Made by a program: the position numbers and the translations under genes
The notes under the pieces: generated by a model
Seen by the model: only the letters and a program-made list of their open reading frames with translations
Databases searched by the model: none
Told to the model about the DNA's origin: nothing
From: Sphaerolaimus hirsutus
Lineage: Eukaryota > Nematoda > Chromadorea > Monhysterida > Sphaerolaimidae
NCBI GenBank assembly: GCA_964036195.1
Contig: OZ038459.1
Coordinates: forward strand, 21,325,206-21,389,205
Direction: 5' to 3'
Length of the DNA: 64,000 nucleotides
Shown: positions 46,423 through 57,146 of the stretch, piece by piece
How the letters are laid out: every line of letters begins with the position of its first letter
Numbering within the stretch: the first letter of the stretch is position 1

Positions 46423-49400
46423 ATGCTCGGCTTCGTCAACTACCTAACCAAGACCCAATTTCAACGGCGCTACGATGCGGGCGACTTCGTAGACCAACTG
46501 CACTACTTTTACAGTTCCTTAGTGCTCGCTTCCCTGGCGCTATTTCTCTTTGGAAGGAATTATGTGGGCCAGCCGATACAGTGCTGGGTGCCGGCCCAAT
46601 TTACGGGAGCCTGGGAAAAGTGAGGCGTTGATTTTGTGGGGGTGGGCACGCGCCCTGTAAAATGTCATGTAAAATGTCTATTTGTTTGCGGCGGGGTATT
46701 TTACATGACTTTTGACTAGTGATGGAAAATCGCCATGGCGCTGGCGCCTGGCGCTCGCGCCAATGCAAAACGCGCCACGGCGCTTTTGGCGCTTGGCGCC
46801 ATTTTGCTGTGGCGCCATTGGCGTTTGGCGCCGCTAGTCTCAAAAGCGCCATGGCGCTTGGCGATAGCACACTCTGGCGCTTTTTCCATCACTACTTTTG
46901 TCACTGCATGAATTTTATAGCGTAGCTTGAAAAAACTTTTTTTTGGCTATAAGTCTTTTTAATTGGGCTCTGTTTTCATCGATCATTTTTACAGTGTGAT
47001 TTGTTACTTATGCTTGATTTCTGAATTGCACATTAACATTGTCACTTTAACCGTTAACGTAATTTTATAACTGGCACAATGCCAATTCCATTCCAAGATG
47101 ACCATTCCGGTCATTCGAGTAACTTTTTTGAGTGAAAAACGTTAAGTTGGTATAGAAATGGTTTTTCAACGACACAAATATTGTTTGAAATATCGGATAG
47201 AGAAATTTTCTATACCGATATCGAAATTTAAAAAAATGTATTGTATATGGAAATGGAGACGCCTTATTTTTGAAATATTACGACGGAAAAACCTATAATT
47301 TTTGGGTTCCTTATTCATATAGGTTACGGTAGTTTTCCACACAGTGTCATATCACCCTGTATACCCAAATCACCCCCCCCCCTTGTACAGGTACACGGAA
47401 ACCTACTGCTACATCAAAAACACCTACTACCTCCCCCTGCACGACTACATCCCCGACAACTATGGGGAGAGGGAGGCTAAAGAAATTGGGTACTACCAGT
47501 GGGTGCCCATAGTGCTCATCATACAGGCCATCATGTTCTGGCTGCCTAGTATGGTTTGGAGAATGTTGAATAAAACTGGGGGTTGGTTTTTTGGGGGTTT
47601 TGGGGTTGCTTAAGTGTAAAGTGTCTAGTAAAATCCCTCTAAAATGGAAAATGTCATGCAAAGTTTCAAAAATCGTGTATGTAAATAATCAAATTTTTAT
47701 TTTTCATTTAGTGTATGTGTGGTATTTTTGCGATTTTACAGGGTATTTTACATGACTTTTGACGCTGCATTTTACCTAACTTCACGCAGTTTTGCTTATC
47801 ATGTCACTTGCTCACTTGCGGAACTGGACCCTCGTCAAGTGGAAAATGTCAGACAGAAATCCCCATTGGAAAAGATAAATAGTCATGTATGATATGAAAT
47901 GTCCGTTACAAAGCTAAACAAAATTTCTACCGCACTTTACATTTTCGCCCAATCTTGACGGATTTCTGTGACATATTACACGCAGGGACGTATCCAGGAT
48001 TTTTGAGCGGGGGGGCTGTTTGTTTACGGAGCCTCGCGAACGGGGGGGGCTCAGCCCCCCCCCCTAAAATTTTGTCTACAGTGTGACGGAATGGCGCCAT
48101 GGCGCTGGCGCCATTCGTAGGCGCCACGCCATGGCGCCATTGGCGTTGGCGCTGGCGCCAAGAGCCGCTGTATATGTATGTAAATATACATATAAACACA
48201 GCGGCAGGCACACAGAGGTGGCATTTTCAGCGATATGCGCGTGCAGAGGGCGATCCGCTGAAAACACCTCATATGTTAATTAAGATTGCGCGCTTGCGCG
48301 CAAAAAATTTTATGGGTACCTTTTAAATTCCACCCCAAAATCGCATTTTCAGAGAGTTTTCTGGTCTCACCCCGGGAAGGGGGGGGGGCTGCAGCCCCCC
48401 CCCCGCCCCCCCCCTGGATACGTCCTTGATTACACGACACTTTGGGAATATATTGATGTGACATATCACATGAAACATGAAGCCGTATTTCATTTACGTC
48501 GATTTGCCCCCCCCCCCACGCAGGTTTCAACGTGAAAACTGTGATGAACCAGGCGGCGGGTGAGCGCAAAAAGTTCAACAGAAAGGAAGAACTTGAACCA
48601 GCGGCAGAATTGGCAGCGTGCCATATCACCGAAACTTTGGACACCCAGCGAGATTTGAGGGCTGTCAAAAGTGGGTTTCTATTTGTTCTGAGGTGCATTA
48701 TGTTTGATTCGGGTTAGCGTGTGGGGAAGGTCAGATAATCATAGATGGTTTTTCGAGTAAATTTTTCACTCCGTTTTTGGAGACAACATTGTAGTCACGC
48801 ACGCTAGTACACCACTGAAATTTGGGAAACTTTAATTGGTTTTGAATACTGATTTCTGTAATTGACCGATTTCTAGTTCTGGTAAATTCAATTGTGTTCA
48901 AAACAATTTTCAGTGGTGTACTGGTGTGTGCAGCGCCGTTGTAGCCGCGCGCGCTGAATAATTTTCATTTTTTATGTTTTTTTTTCTGGCAATCGAACAC
49001 GATAAAAATTCCACGAAACATGCCACTGAAAAGGTGCCATATGGTGCAAATCATACTAAATCAAATAATGTTTTGGCGATGACTTCTTTGGGGGTGAAAA
49101 TATTTCAACAAAATACAGTAAACCATATTTCTCGTACTTCTGTGAGGTTTTCAGGTGGAGGTGGGGATGGTGCATTGATCTTTGATCACATTTGAGTTTG
49201 GTGACTTGGTGCTAGGTTCAATTAGAACGGCACAACGGCAATACACACACAGTTGATAAGGTCGCCAAATGACAACTGGTTCCCATCCCAATTCAAAGCT
49301 TGTTCACGAGCCCACCAACCAAGTTCAGATGAATGTTTTGAATTATGTTGCAAATGAAGCTGTAGTGTTCAAAGAAGTGTACTCATGAAGTGTTACTCAT

Positions 49401-52400
49401 GAGCAAGCTTGGAATTGGGATGAGCACCAGTTAACATTTTGTGACCTTGTCAACTGTTTGTGTTTGGCCTTATTCGCTGTCCTGCGTTTTACTTGAGATT
49501 GACGCCATTTTTACAAGTTACGTTTTTTGCCACTCCAGTCCACGCAGAGGTAATTTTTGTAACATGGTGATTTTCCGCCGCCGCAACGCGAAAAAAATGG
49601 CCGCTCAGAGACGACGCTGTCGCAATTCGAAAACCGGATGCAAGTAGCGAAAACTTCGATTGTGGCTCTCTCCGTGCCGCAGAGTAACTTTGAATAAAGA
49701 TCGCACGCATGGATAATAAAATCTACTTGGAATGTTGGCAGTTGGCATGTTGCCAATTGATACCTGAATGGCTTGAATGGCTGTTACATTTGTACCCGAT
49801 TTGGCTCGCATTTAGTGCCCGTGCGATTTAGGTTCTAAATAGTTATGTCCCGTTGTGCCTGTCCACACTAGTTTTCAACGGAAATGTCGAAAACTCATAA
49901 ATCAGCTTTGAACGCGTTTTAGTTTTCCAGAATTTGTGTCCGTCAACTACTGTTAACAGAGATTAAAAGTGACTTATTCTAGGCAACATAAATGCGTTCA
50001 AAGCTGATTTATGAGTTTCGAAATTTTGTTTGAAAACTAGTGTGTGTGTGGGCACATTATCTAACCACTTGCGTTATGGCTATGTGTCATTTTACTAATG
50101 AAATAAGTATCGCAGTTTGTAAATATATTAGTCTAGATGCCCGTGAATGGAATGAATGCCCGGACATTTTTATCCCCAATACCATTCTAAATCATAATCC
50201 ATAAATTAGTAATTGCTGCACCAGGAACCACTTACTCAAACTTGTTATATGACAGCAAAGTGTCAATCAAGATTTTCTTTGGTACCAGTCCTAGCTAGAC
50301 CCTGTAAACGTCAAATGCCATGCAAAGTGTATAAAGTCATGTAAAATACCATTTTCAGGGCATTTTACACAACTTTTGACACTTTGGTCGACATTTGACA
50401 TTTTACGTGGCCTGGGAACGCCCTGGGCAATTTGTAATCATCTCCTTTTGAACACACCGCCTTGTCAAATGCCAAAATTTGGAATGGAATCCTGGTGTTT
50501 CAATTTCATTTTTTTCTCATTAAAATGCATCAATTTCAACCATTTTTTCAGCCTCCCCGATCAGCCAGCTGACCTACGGGCGGTGGTATGGCACTTATCT
50601 GAACATTCTCTACATGTTCATTAAGCTGCTCTACGTGCTCAACGTGATCGCGCAATTTTTCATTATGAATGAATTTTTGAGGACTAATTATACGTGGTTG
50701 GTTTGGGGGGGGGGGGCGGTGGCTTTTATTTTGTCTGTTCATGAGTGGTTGAATAAAGTGTCATTGGAGTGAGATACCGCACGCTGTAAAATGTCATGTA
50801 GAATTTGAAATGTCAGACCAATGTGTCAAGTGTTAAGTTAATGTGTCTATTCACCCGTGAAATTTTCTTTCAATTTTCTGTTCGCTTAATATTTACATTA
50901 CGTTTGACAGATTTATTCTGACATTTTCTATTGTGCGGGACTGGCCTCTGTGACAATTTCAAAATACTTGATAATTTCAAAATTCCCAATTTCAACAAAT
51001 TTCTCAAAAATAGCAAGTACTTTCAGATGCCCTGTAGACATTCCAAACCTAATTTGAAATTCGTTAGACGACAGGGTGCAGCATTCGCTCGGGTGAACTA
51101 CATTTTTAGCTTTTATCACATACCTACCGTATTTCCTCGAAATACCCCCCGGGGGGTGATTGTTTCATAGTGGTCCCGAGAGGGGGGGGGGGGTCAAACG
51201 AGGGGGGGGGGTATTTCGAGGGGGGGGGGGTTATTATTTCACAAGAAAATTTTTGAAAACCAAGTACGAAATTGTCGTCTGAAACGTACTCAGACGTCGA
51301 AAAATGCAACAAAAACCGCCATTTATAAGGTTCTGTAGACTAATATTAGTATGTAGATGGTATGTACACTGTTCTAACGTGATTCCGACATTGTTTTAAC
51401 GTGTGTTCCGCACTACGCAGAACACAAACTGCCATATTTGTGATGTACGTTCTCTTTACACTCAATTTGGGGGGGGGTATTTCGAGGGGGGGGGGGGGTG
51501 ATTGTTTCATAGTGGTCTCGAGAGGGGGGGGGGGTCAAACGAGGGGGGGGTATTTCGAGGGGGGGGGGTATTTCGAGGAAATACGGTACTTATCATTTCC
51601 ATTTCGTGTGAAAATAAAACAGAACTAATCGAAGGTATTTTCTTTCATCGCTCTATCAAAATTCCGTTAAAATTTAATAAAAAAATTCTCCACATTTTTC
51701 AGGTGGGGCGCGGGCATTCTGAACGACGTGCTGCACGGACGCTCCTGGCAGGAATCGGGACACTTTCCAAGGGTTACCATGTGCGATTTTAACGTCAGTT
51801 TTCTGCTTCTATTTTAAAGCGTTTACCGTATCTCTTCAAATCGTGTTCAAAGCGATGGTGATGTGATAATGTTAACGTAAACTAACGTAAAATGACAGCT
51901 ATGAACTTTTTCCGCTTTGTTTATAAAAATCGAATGCATCAAATATGGTTGGAAAGTTTCCAGCATGAACCACGCCTGCGAGTTGTGAAGTCACTAGAAT
52001 ATAGGAGTATTTGCCGTATTTCTTCCAATAGAAGGGCGGGTCTCTAATAGAAGGGGGTACTTATAGGTTTATCGCCCGCGTACGTTCACTGTGTTCTTAT
52101 GTTTTGTACCCTTCGCCGTGTTTTTATTAGCTGCTATGCTCGGCGGACCGTACGCTATGCATTTTTCTGGAGGAAGTACTGCATCATCATGACGTCATCG
52201 TTAATGAAGTCATAATTGCCAATATAAAAAAGTTTCAGGAAAAAAACATACGCCACTCCGCATTTTTCTTCTTTAAATATTTTTTGTCCAAGTTCCTGCA
52301 TAAGTATCGTGCCCGAGAGTTATCAACTAGCACATAAGTAATTTTTGACGCATACTTTGCGGTCCGCCGACTATACACTTTTATTTTACCAATTTGACGC

Positions 52401-54346
52401 CGACACGTCCGACTGGTAATCAATTTGATTTTATTAAATGTGAATTAATTCACATTTACGTTTGCATTGCGATTTCAGATCCGAGTGCTGGGCAACGTGC
52501 ATCGGCACACGGTGCAGTGCGTGCTCATGATCAACATGTTCAACGAGAAAATATACATCTTTCTCTGGTGAGCTTCCTTCCTTCCTTTTATTTATGCATG
52601 CTTGAAGTTAATTTCTTTATCATTTGTTTGGTTCCCCTTGGGCAGTCCCGCACCCTGTAAAATGGGTGTTTTTTTAAATGCTAGAAAACATAAATTTTTC
52701 AGATGCCATCAAAAAAAAATTGTCTGACGTTTTATTTGGTATTGAAACCTAGAAGATTTCTTTTCAGAGTGTCAATCGTCATGTAAAATGGCGAAATGCA
52801 TTTGACATTTTCCAGAGAATTTTGCATGACATTTTACATTTTACAGGGCATTTACAATGTGCGGGACTGCCCCAAAATTAAGACTACCCCCATCATACCA
52901 ACCCTCAACCCCCCCCCCCCTCAGGTGGTGGGTCCTTTTCGTGGGCGTGGTCACAGTGGTCAACTTTTTCTACTGGCTACTGCAACTCGCCTTGCCCACC
53001 GAACGTCGCTCTTTTATCGAAAGATATTTACGTGTGAAGGGGTGCATTATTTCGGGGGATGCGCATGGAAAACATCGAGATGCGGAGGAAATTAAGAGGG
53101 TGAACCGTTTTGTGGGCAGTTTTCTGAGGCCGGATGGGGTTTTGTTGTTGAGAATGATTCAGGTCGGTTTTGGGGGATTTACCGAGTTGACGCTGCGCGA
53201 ACTAGTTGACAAGCGAAAATTGCAAAGGTGATAAATGTGGTTTGAACACATTTGAGTTTACCAGAATGAGAAGTCCGTCAACTACTATTGACGGAGAGAT
53301 TCATTATGGCAAACTCAAATGTGTTCGAAACAGGTTTGTCAGTTTCGGAAATTTTTGTTGTCGACTGTAATATGTTGAGTTAATTTCAGTTTACCACCAA
53401 TTTGTAAATATTTTATTTATTTATTTCCAACCTGTCGAGTTAGTGGGAAAGTGATCGGCTAAATTTTTGTTGAAATCTTTCTTCTGAAAATATAAAAGCT
53501 CGAAATACCCCCCGGGGGGTGATTGTTTCATAGTGGTCCCGAAAGGGGGGGGGGTTAAACGAGGGGGGGGGGGTATTTCGAGGGGGGGTTATTATTTCAC
53601 AAGAATTTTTTTGAAAACCAAGTACGAAAATGTCGTCTGAAACGTACGCAGACGTCGAAAAATGCAACAAAAACCGCCATTTATAAGGTTCTGTAGACTA
53701 GTAGATGTATGTAGATGGTATGTACACTGTTCTAACGTGACACCGACATTGTTTTAACGTGTGTTCTGCAGTACACAGAACACAAACTACAGTTATTGTC
53801 AGTTATTGTCATTGTCGTTCCCTTGTCACTCAATTTGGGGGGGGGGGGTATTTCGAGGGGGGGGGGGTGATTGTTTCATAGTGGTCCCGAGAGGGGGGGG
53901 ATGTATTTCGAGGGGGGGGGGTATTTCGAGGAAATACGGTATTAGGCAAGAATTTTTAAAATTAATAAAATTTAATGTTCAAGTGATGTCAGTTTTTATG
54001 ATGATATTTTCCACAATTTTTTTTCGGCTGCGTGACTATCGTCTCTATTCAATCACACCGAACGGAATTAAATTAAAAGCACGGCAGATTCTCGTTTCTC
54101 ATTCATTTTGTTTCATGTTTTTAAATCTAAAAATAGGCAATTTATTTTCCACAAAAATCATCCAAAAACCCGTTTCAGATCAACGGAGGCGACCTTCTAA
54201 CCGGAGAAGTAGTGTCCGCTCTGTGGGCGAAATTCTCCCGTCCCGAATCTGCTGATTACACGGACGACAGTTTCGCACATTCTGCCGGGGTGGACAGCGA
54301 CAAGAAGCCACTCACGCCGCAGAAACACGCCACTTTTGCATCGTAA
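46423..54346 (+). CDS. Innexin (gap-junction channel protein), complete, eight exons
   Basis: Forms invertebrate gap junctions and hemichannels in the plasma membrane. Exons: 46423-46619, 47391-47581, 48524-48670, 50552-50696, 51703-51793, 52479-52567, 52925-53162, 54179-54346 (TAA); all phases agree and total 422 codons (421 residues), a normal length. Four membrane segments: about 30-48, 105-122 (in [19 protein letters not shown]), the exon 4 segment with [20 protein letters not shown], and the exon 6/7 segment with [20 protein letters not shown]. Loop 1 keeps two cysteines (C54, C72) in [20 protein letters not shown]; loop 2 keeps MCDF and [17 protein letters not shown]. The signature YYQWVP is at about residues 100-105. 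C-terminus [16 protein letters not shown] then a Ser/Asp-rich tail. Start chosen at 46423 because it aligns with exon 1A; an acceptor (cacacag) lies 56 bases upstream in the leader. Confidence 0.95.
46620..47390. other. Innexin intron 1 with two palindromic families
   Basis: A GTAAAATGTC-family left part (about 46644-46712) is followed directly by a complete TAGTGATGG/GCGCCA element (46717-46894). The acceptor is preceded by a run of C rather than T. Confidence 0.6.
46717..46894. repeat. TAGTGATGG/GCGCCA element
   Basis: Ends tagtgatggaaaatcgcca and gcgctttttccatcacta; body of ggcgcc and cgccatggcgct units in opposite orientations. Confidence 0.85.
47617..47840. repeat. GTAAAATGTC-family copy in innexin intron 2
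   Basis: aagtgtaaagtgtctagtaa and atggaaaatgtcatgcaaag face gggtattttacatgactttt. The ends are decayed. Confidence 0.5.
47983..48429. repeat. CAGGGACGTATCCAGG element in innexin intron 2
   Basis: Ends cagggacgtatccaggattt and ccctggatacgtccttg; G/C runs next to both ends; core ggcgccacgccatggcgcca and cgcgcttgcgcgc. The acceptor of exon 3 is 95 bases downstream. Confidence 0.88.
49232..49473. repeat. CACACTAGTT-superfamily relative in innexin intron 3
   Basis: cacacacagttgataaggtc and gaccttgtcaactgtttgtg are inverted; inner caattcaaagcttgttcac faces atgagcaagcttggaattgg. Confidence 0.7.
49858..50053. repeat. CACACTAGTTTTCA palindrome in innexin intron 3
   Basis: Ends tccacactagttttcaacgg and tgaaaactagtgtgtgtgtg; arms aaatcagctttgaacgcgtt and gcgttcaaagctgatttatg. 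Confidence 0.8.
50284..50424. repeat. GTAAAATGTC-family palindrome in innexin intron 3
   Basis: Begins ggtaccagtcctagctagac; tgccatgcaaagtgtataaa faces ttttgacactttggtcgaca. Confidence 0.65.
50766..50945. repeat. GTAAAATGTC-family palindrome in innexin intron 4
   Basis: accgcacgctgtaaaatgtc at the left, ttgtgcgggactggcc at the right; the centre is decayed. Confidence 0.55.
51126..51590. repeat. CCGTATTTCCTCGAA-family palindrome in innexin intron 4
   Basis: Left end taccgtatttcctcgaaata, right end gtatttcgaggaaatacggt. Many G runs of 7-12 bases on the plus strand. Its core (tgattgtttcatagtggt, atgtacgttctctttacact) is shared with 53497-53941 and 61018-61424. Confidence 0.85.
52640..52875. 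repeat. GTAAAATGTC-family palindrome in innexin intron 6
   Basis: Ends gggcagtcccgcaccctgta and atgtgcgggactgcccc are precise inverses. Exon 7 begins 49 bases later. Confidence 0.75.
53497..53941. repeat. CCGTATTTCCTCGAA-family element in innexin intron 7
   Basis: Near copy of 51126-51590 with its left end trimmed; right end gtatttcgaggaaatacggt. Confidence 0.8.
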
Positions 54347-54407
54347 AGTGGCACTTTAATTGTGCGGCACTTTAAGTGTAAAGTGTGATTAAGTTGTGCT
54401 CTGGGGA

Positions 54408-54584
54408 CAGTCTCATACCCTGTAAAATGTCAAATGTCATGCAAAGTGTCAAAATTCATGTAAAATGCCCTGCAAAATGGCATCCGAGTTGCCATTTTGC
54501 AGGGCTTTTACATGACTTTTGACACGTTGCGTGACATTTGACATTTTACGGGGCACTTAACAGGGTACGGGATTAGCACCCAGG
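54408..54584. repeat. GTAAAATGTC-family palindrome, well preserved
   Basis: catgcaaagtgtcaaaattc, tgtaaaatgccctgcaaaat, and their inverses gccattttgcagggctttta and cttttgacacgttgcgtgac give an almost complete hairpin with ends ataccctgtaaaatgtcaaa and gacattttacggggc. Confidence 0.8.
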
Positions 54585-55619
54585 GCACCTCTGAGCCTGT
54601 AAAATGTCAAATTTCATGCAAAGTGTGAAATATCAAGCAAAATTCCTGGTAAAATGTCAAATGACTATTGACATTTTACATGATCTGAGAGTGCCCCAGC
54701 ACTTGATTTGTAAAGTTAAACTACAAAGTGGTGTTGGAAATTCCATCCTGCGGGATATTGTTCTTTTTGAATTTGGATGCAACAATTGGGTTAAAAAATT
54801 CAGTTCATAATAATTATGAAATAGCACATTTGGGTGACAATATTCGGATTTTTGTTAGGTCGCAGTTTTTTTGCACGTAGACTATTCTCAAGTGATCGTA
54901 ATGGACCATCGAAAGGTGCCTATGCATTTTCTTAAAAAAGTGCACCAAGGGCCCATTTTTTGAGTGATATGTAAGTGCTGGGAAAAGTTGTACACTTGTA
55001 GGTCTGTGACAGAAGTGACGGGTACCTTCACTATCAATTTTATCTGTCACATGACTCGTCACAGCTTCACCTACTGCTTACCACTTTCGTCACTTGACAA
55101 CTTGCCGAATTGGGCAATGGTGTACTTTTTGTGCACTTTTTGACACCTGACATAAACACAATTGTGAACTCGTGTACTTCCAGGGGGCAAAATCAAAAGT
55201 TGTAGCATTATCACAACTGATTTGATAATTTGTGTGCATATGAAATGCCAAAAATGGTGCCCACTGTTTTTAACGTTCCCACCATGTCTCTTCATAAATA
55301 TTGTCTATTTTTTTTCTTACAACTGTTGTGTGGCTGTTGTAGTTACCTATTTAGAAAGGTTTATATATTACATAGGTGAATCTTTTTGCCATCTGGGGTC
55401 AGTTTCGTAAATGGACAAATTATAATAATTGTGTTAAGTGGTAAGTAAAGTTTTAAGTGGCCAATCGAGTGACAAGTCTAGGAGTGACACTTGTCCACCT
55501 ACGTAATTGATATCTGATGGTTTATTTATTAAGTTTTTTTTCACATATCACAAATGCACAGTTTATGGTGCGCATTTCATATCATTTTGGATGGCCTGTA
55601 TATTTTGTGTGGGATTATT

Positions 55620-55864
55620 GTGCCTACACACACTAGTTTTCACCGTGACTTCGTGTGAAAACTGAAAAAAATTTAAATGCAAATAAATGAACCCGGTTGA
55701 CTGATTTAATTAAAATTTAATTTGAATTTAATTTAATAAAAGTTACAATTTGAAAATTTGTAAACTAAAACACATATAGCATACAATAAGAGTAGGCTGA
55801 ATGTGGCCATGTGGCCATTTCAGTTTTCACACAAGTCACGGTGAAAACTAGTGTGTGTAGGGCC
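55620..55864. repeat. CACACTAGTTTTCA palindrome, best-preserved ends
   Basis: tacacacactagttttcacc against gtgaaaactagtgtgtgtag, continuing through a GTGAC/GTCAC step; AT-rich centre. Confidence 0.85.
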
Positions 55865-56555
55865 ATCATCAGATAAAACATCAAGTAAAGCATTGCATTC
55901 TTTTTTATATTTCATGTATTTTAGTATTTAGATATCCATTTCAATTGCCTTTGATATCCTTTGAGGGTACTGCCATCCTTCCTAAATATTATATAACACT
56001 TAGTGGTTTTTCTCTTCTTTTTTGTGTGCTGCACATGGACGTTGACATTTTTGAAAAATGAATACGTCAACTGAACCGCGTTGAAGACTTATTTTTTAGT
56101 TGACGTTTTAGTTTACTGCAAGTCCGACTGTCAACTGAAAATTGAACGGTTTGATGTTTACAACTAAAACTCTAGTGAAATACCCATTTTTGTCGAATGA
56201 AGACTAACATGTGCAGCTTTTTGAATTCATGACAGCATTGTTCACTTTTTTACATTCATAATTCACTTTCCATTTTTGCAAGTAGATTTTGATGTACCTA
56301 TTTATGTATTTATAAAACGTCAATGTATTTAGAAGTGGCTTGTTCCCTAATAAATGATCAGTATATTTTTGTTGTCTATTGATTGGGTCAATTTAGGTAT
56401 TTTAGGTACTTTTTTAATCTTATCGGTAATTTTTGCAGTCGCTTGGCTACTTTTGGTAACATCACAATATTCAATGAATGTTGAATAAACATGTAGATTG
56501 AATTTTTCATTGTGTATTTTTAAATTTAAAAATAAAGTGCATTTTTCTTGTGACT

Positions 56556-56815
56556 TACGTATTTCTTCTAATAGAAGAGCGCCATTCTATCTTAGGCTTC
56601 CGCTCTATTTTTTCACCAATCTTTTTCACACATTGACATACACATTCATTTGAAGATAATGTTTTCAATGAAACTTGGGCAACATTTTAATATCAGCATC
56701 AATTCAAACAACACCACATCTGAAAAAAAACCCTGAATCAAAGTACTGAACCCTATTTTTTCGTGTTTGAAAAAAGTGCCAAAACCTGCCGTTCTATTAG
56801 AAGAAGTACGGTAGC
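56556..56815. repeat. TTCTTCTAATAGAAG palindrome upstream of the YIPF6-like gene
   Basis: tacgtatttcttctaataga and gttctattagaagaagtacg enclose repeated ccgttctat/attctatctt units. The copy at 41874 shares the internal gcaacattttaatatcagca-like text. Confidence 0.8.
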
Positions 56816-57146
56816 TGATACGGTTGGTGTGGTGAAACTAACTACCCGTTCACTCTACTTTCATCCGTTATTATTCATCCGGCTGCGTTTTGCATCGGTA
56901 TAAGCGGCAAAATCTGCGCGAATGAATTTTACGTGGCTGCTGAAAAGTTCCGTATCCAGATTCTATCGTGAATTTTCTCCTTTGGCCGAAACTAATGTTT
57001 GGACGAAATATCCATTCAGCAACGTATGCAATTCTCATTTCGTCCTATGCACGAAAAAGAAAAAACTCCGCAAAACGACCTCTATTGGCAAGTGTCCAAT
57101 ACAGAAAAGTAAATCAAAATTGTAAATGTAAATCGACAAGGGTGAC

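Larger units (their letters stand above)
54347..57146. other. Intergenic interval between innexin and YIPF6-like genes
   Basis: Two GTAAAATGTC-family palindromes (54408-54584, 54595-54692) directly follow the innexin stop. A CACACTAGTTTTCA palindrome lies at 55620-55864 and a TTCTTCTAATAGAAG palindrome at 56556-56815. 54800-55600 and 55870-56550 hold nothing I recognise. The YIPF6 leader and promoter should lie at 56830-57146. Confidence 0.5.

Noticed and set aside
47927-48326. Overlapping frames on both strands with GAT/APWR-type repeats
   Set aside because: They come from the GCGCCA block of the GACGTATCCAGG element and recur with each copy.
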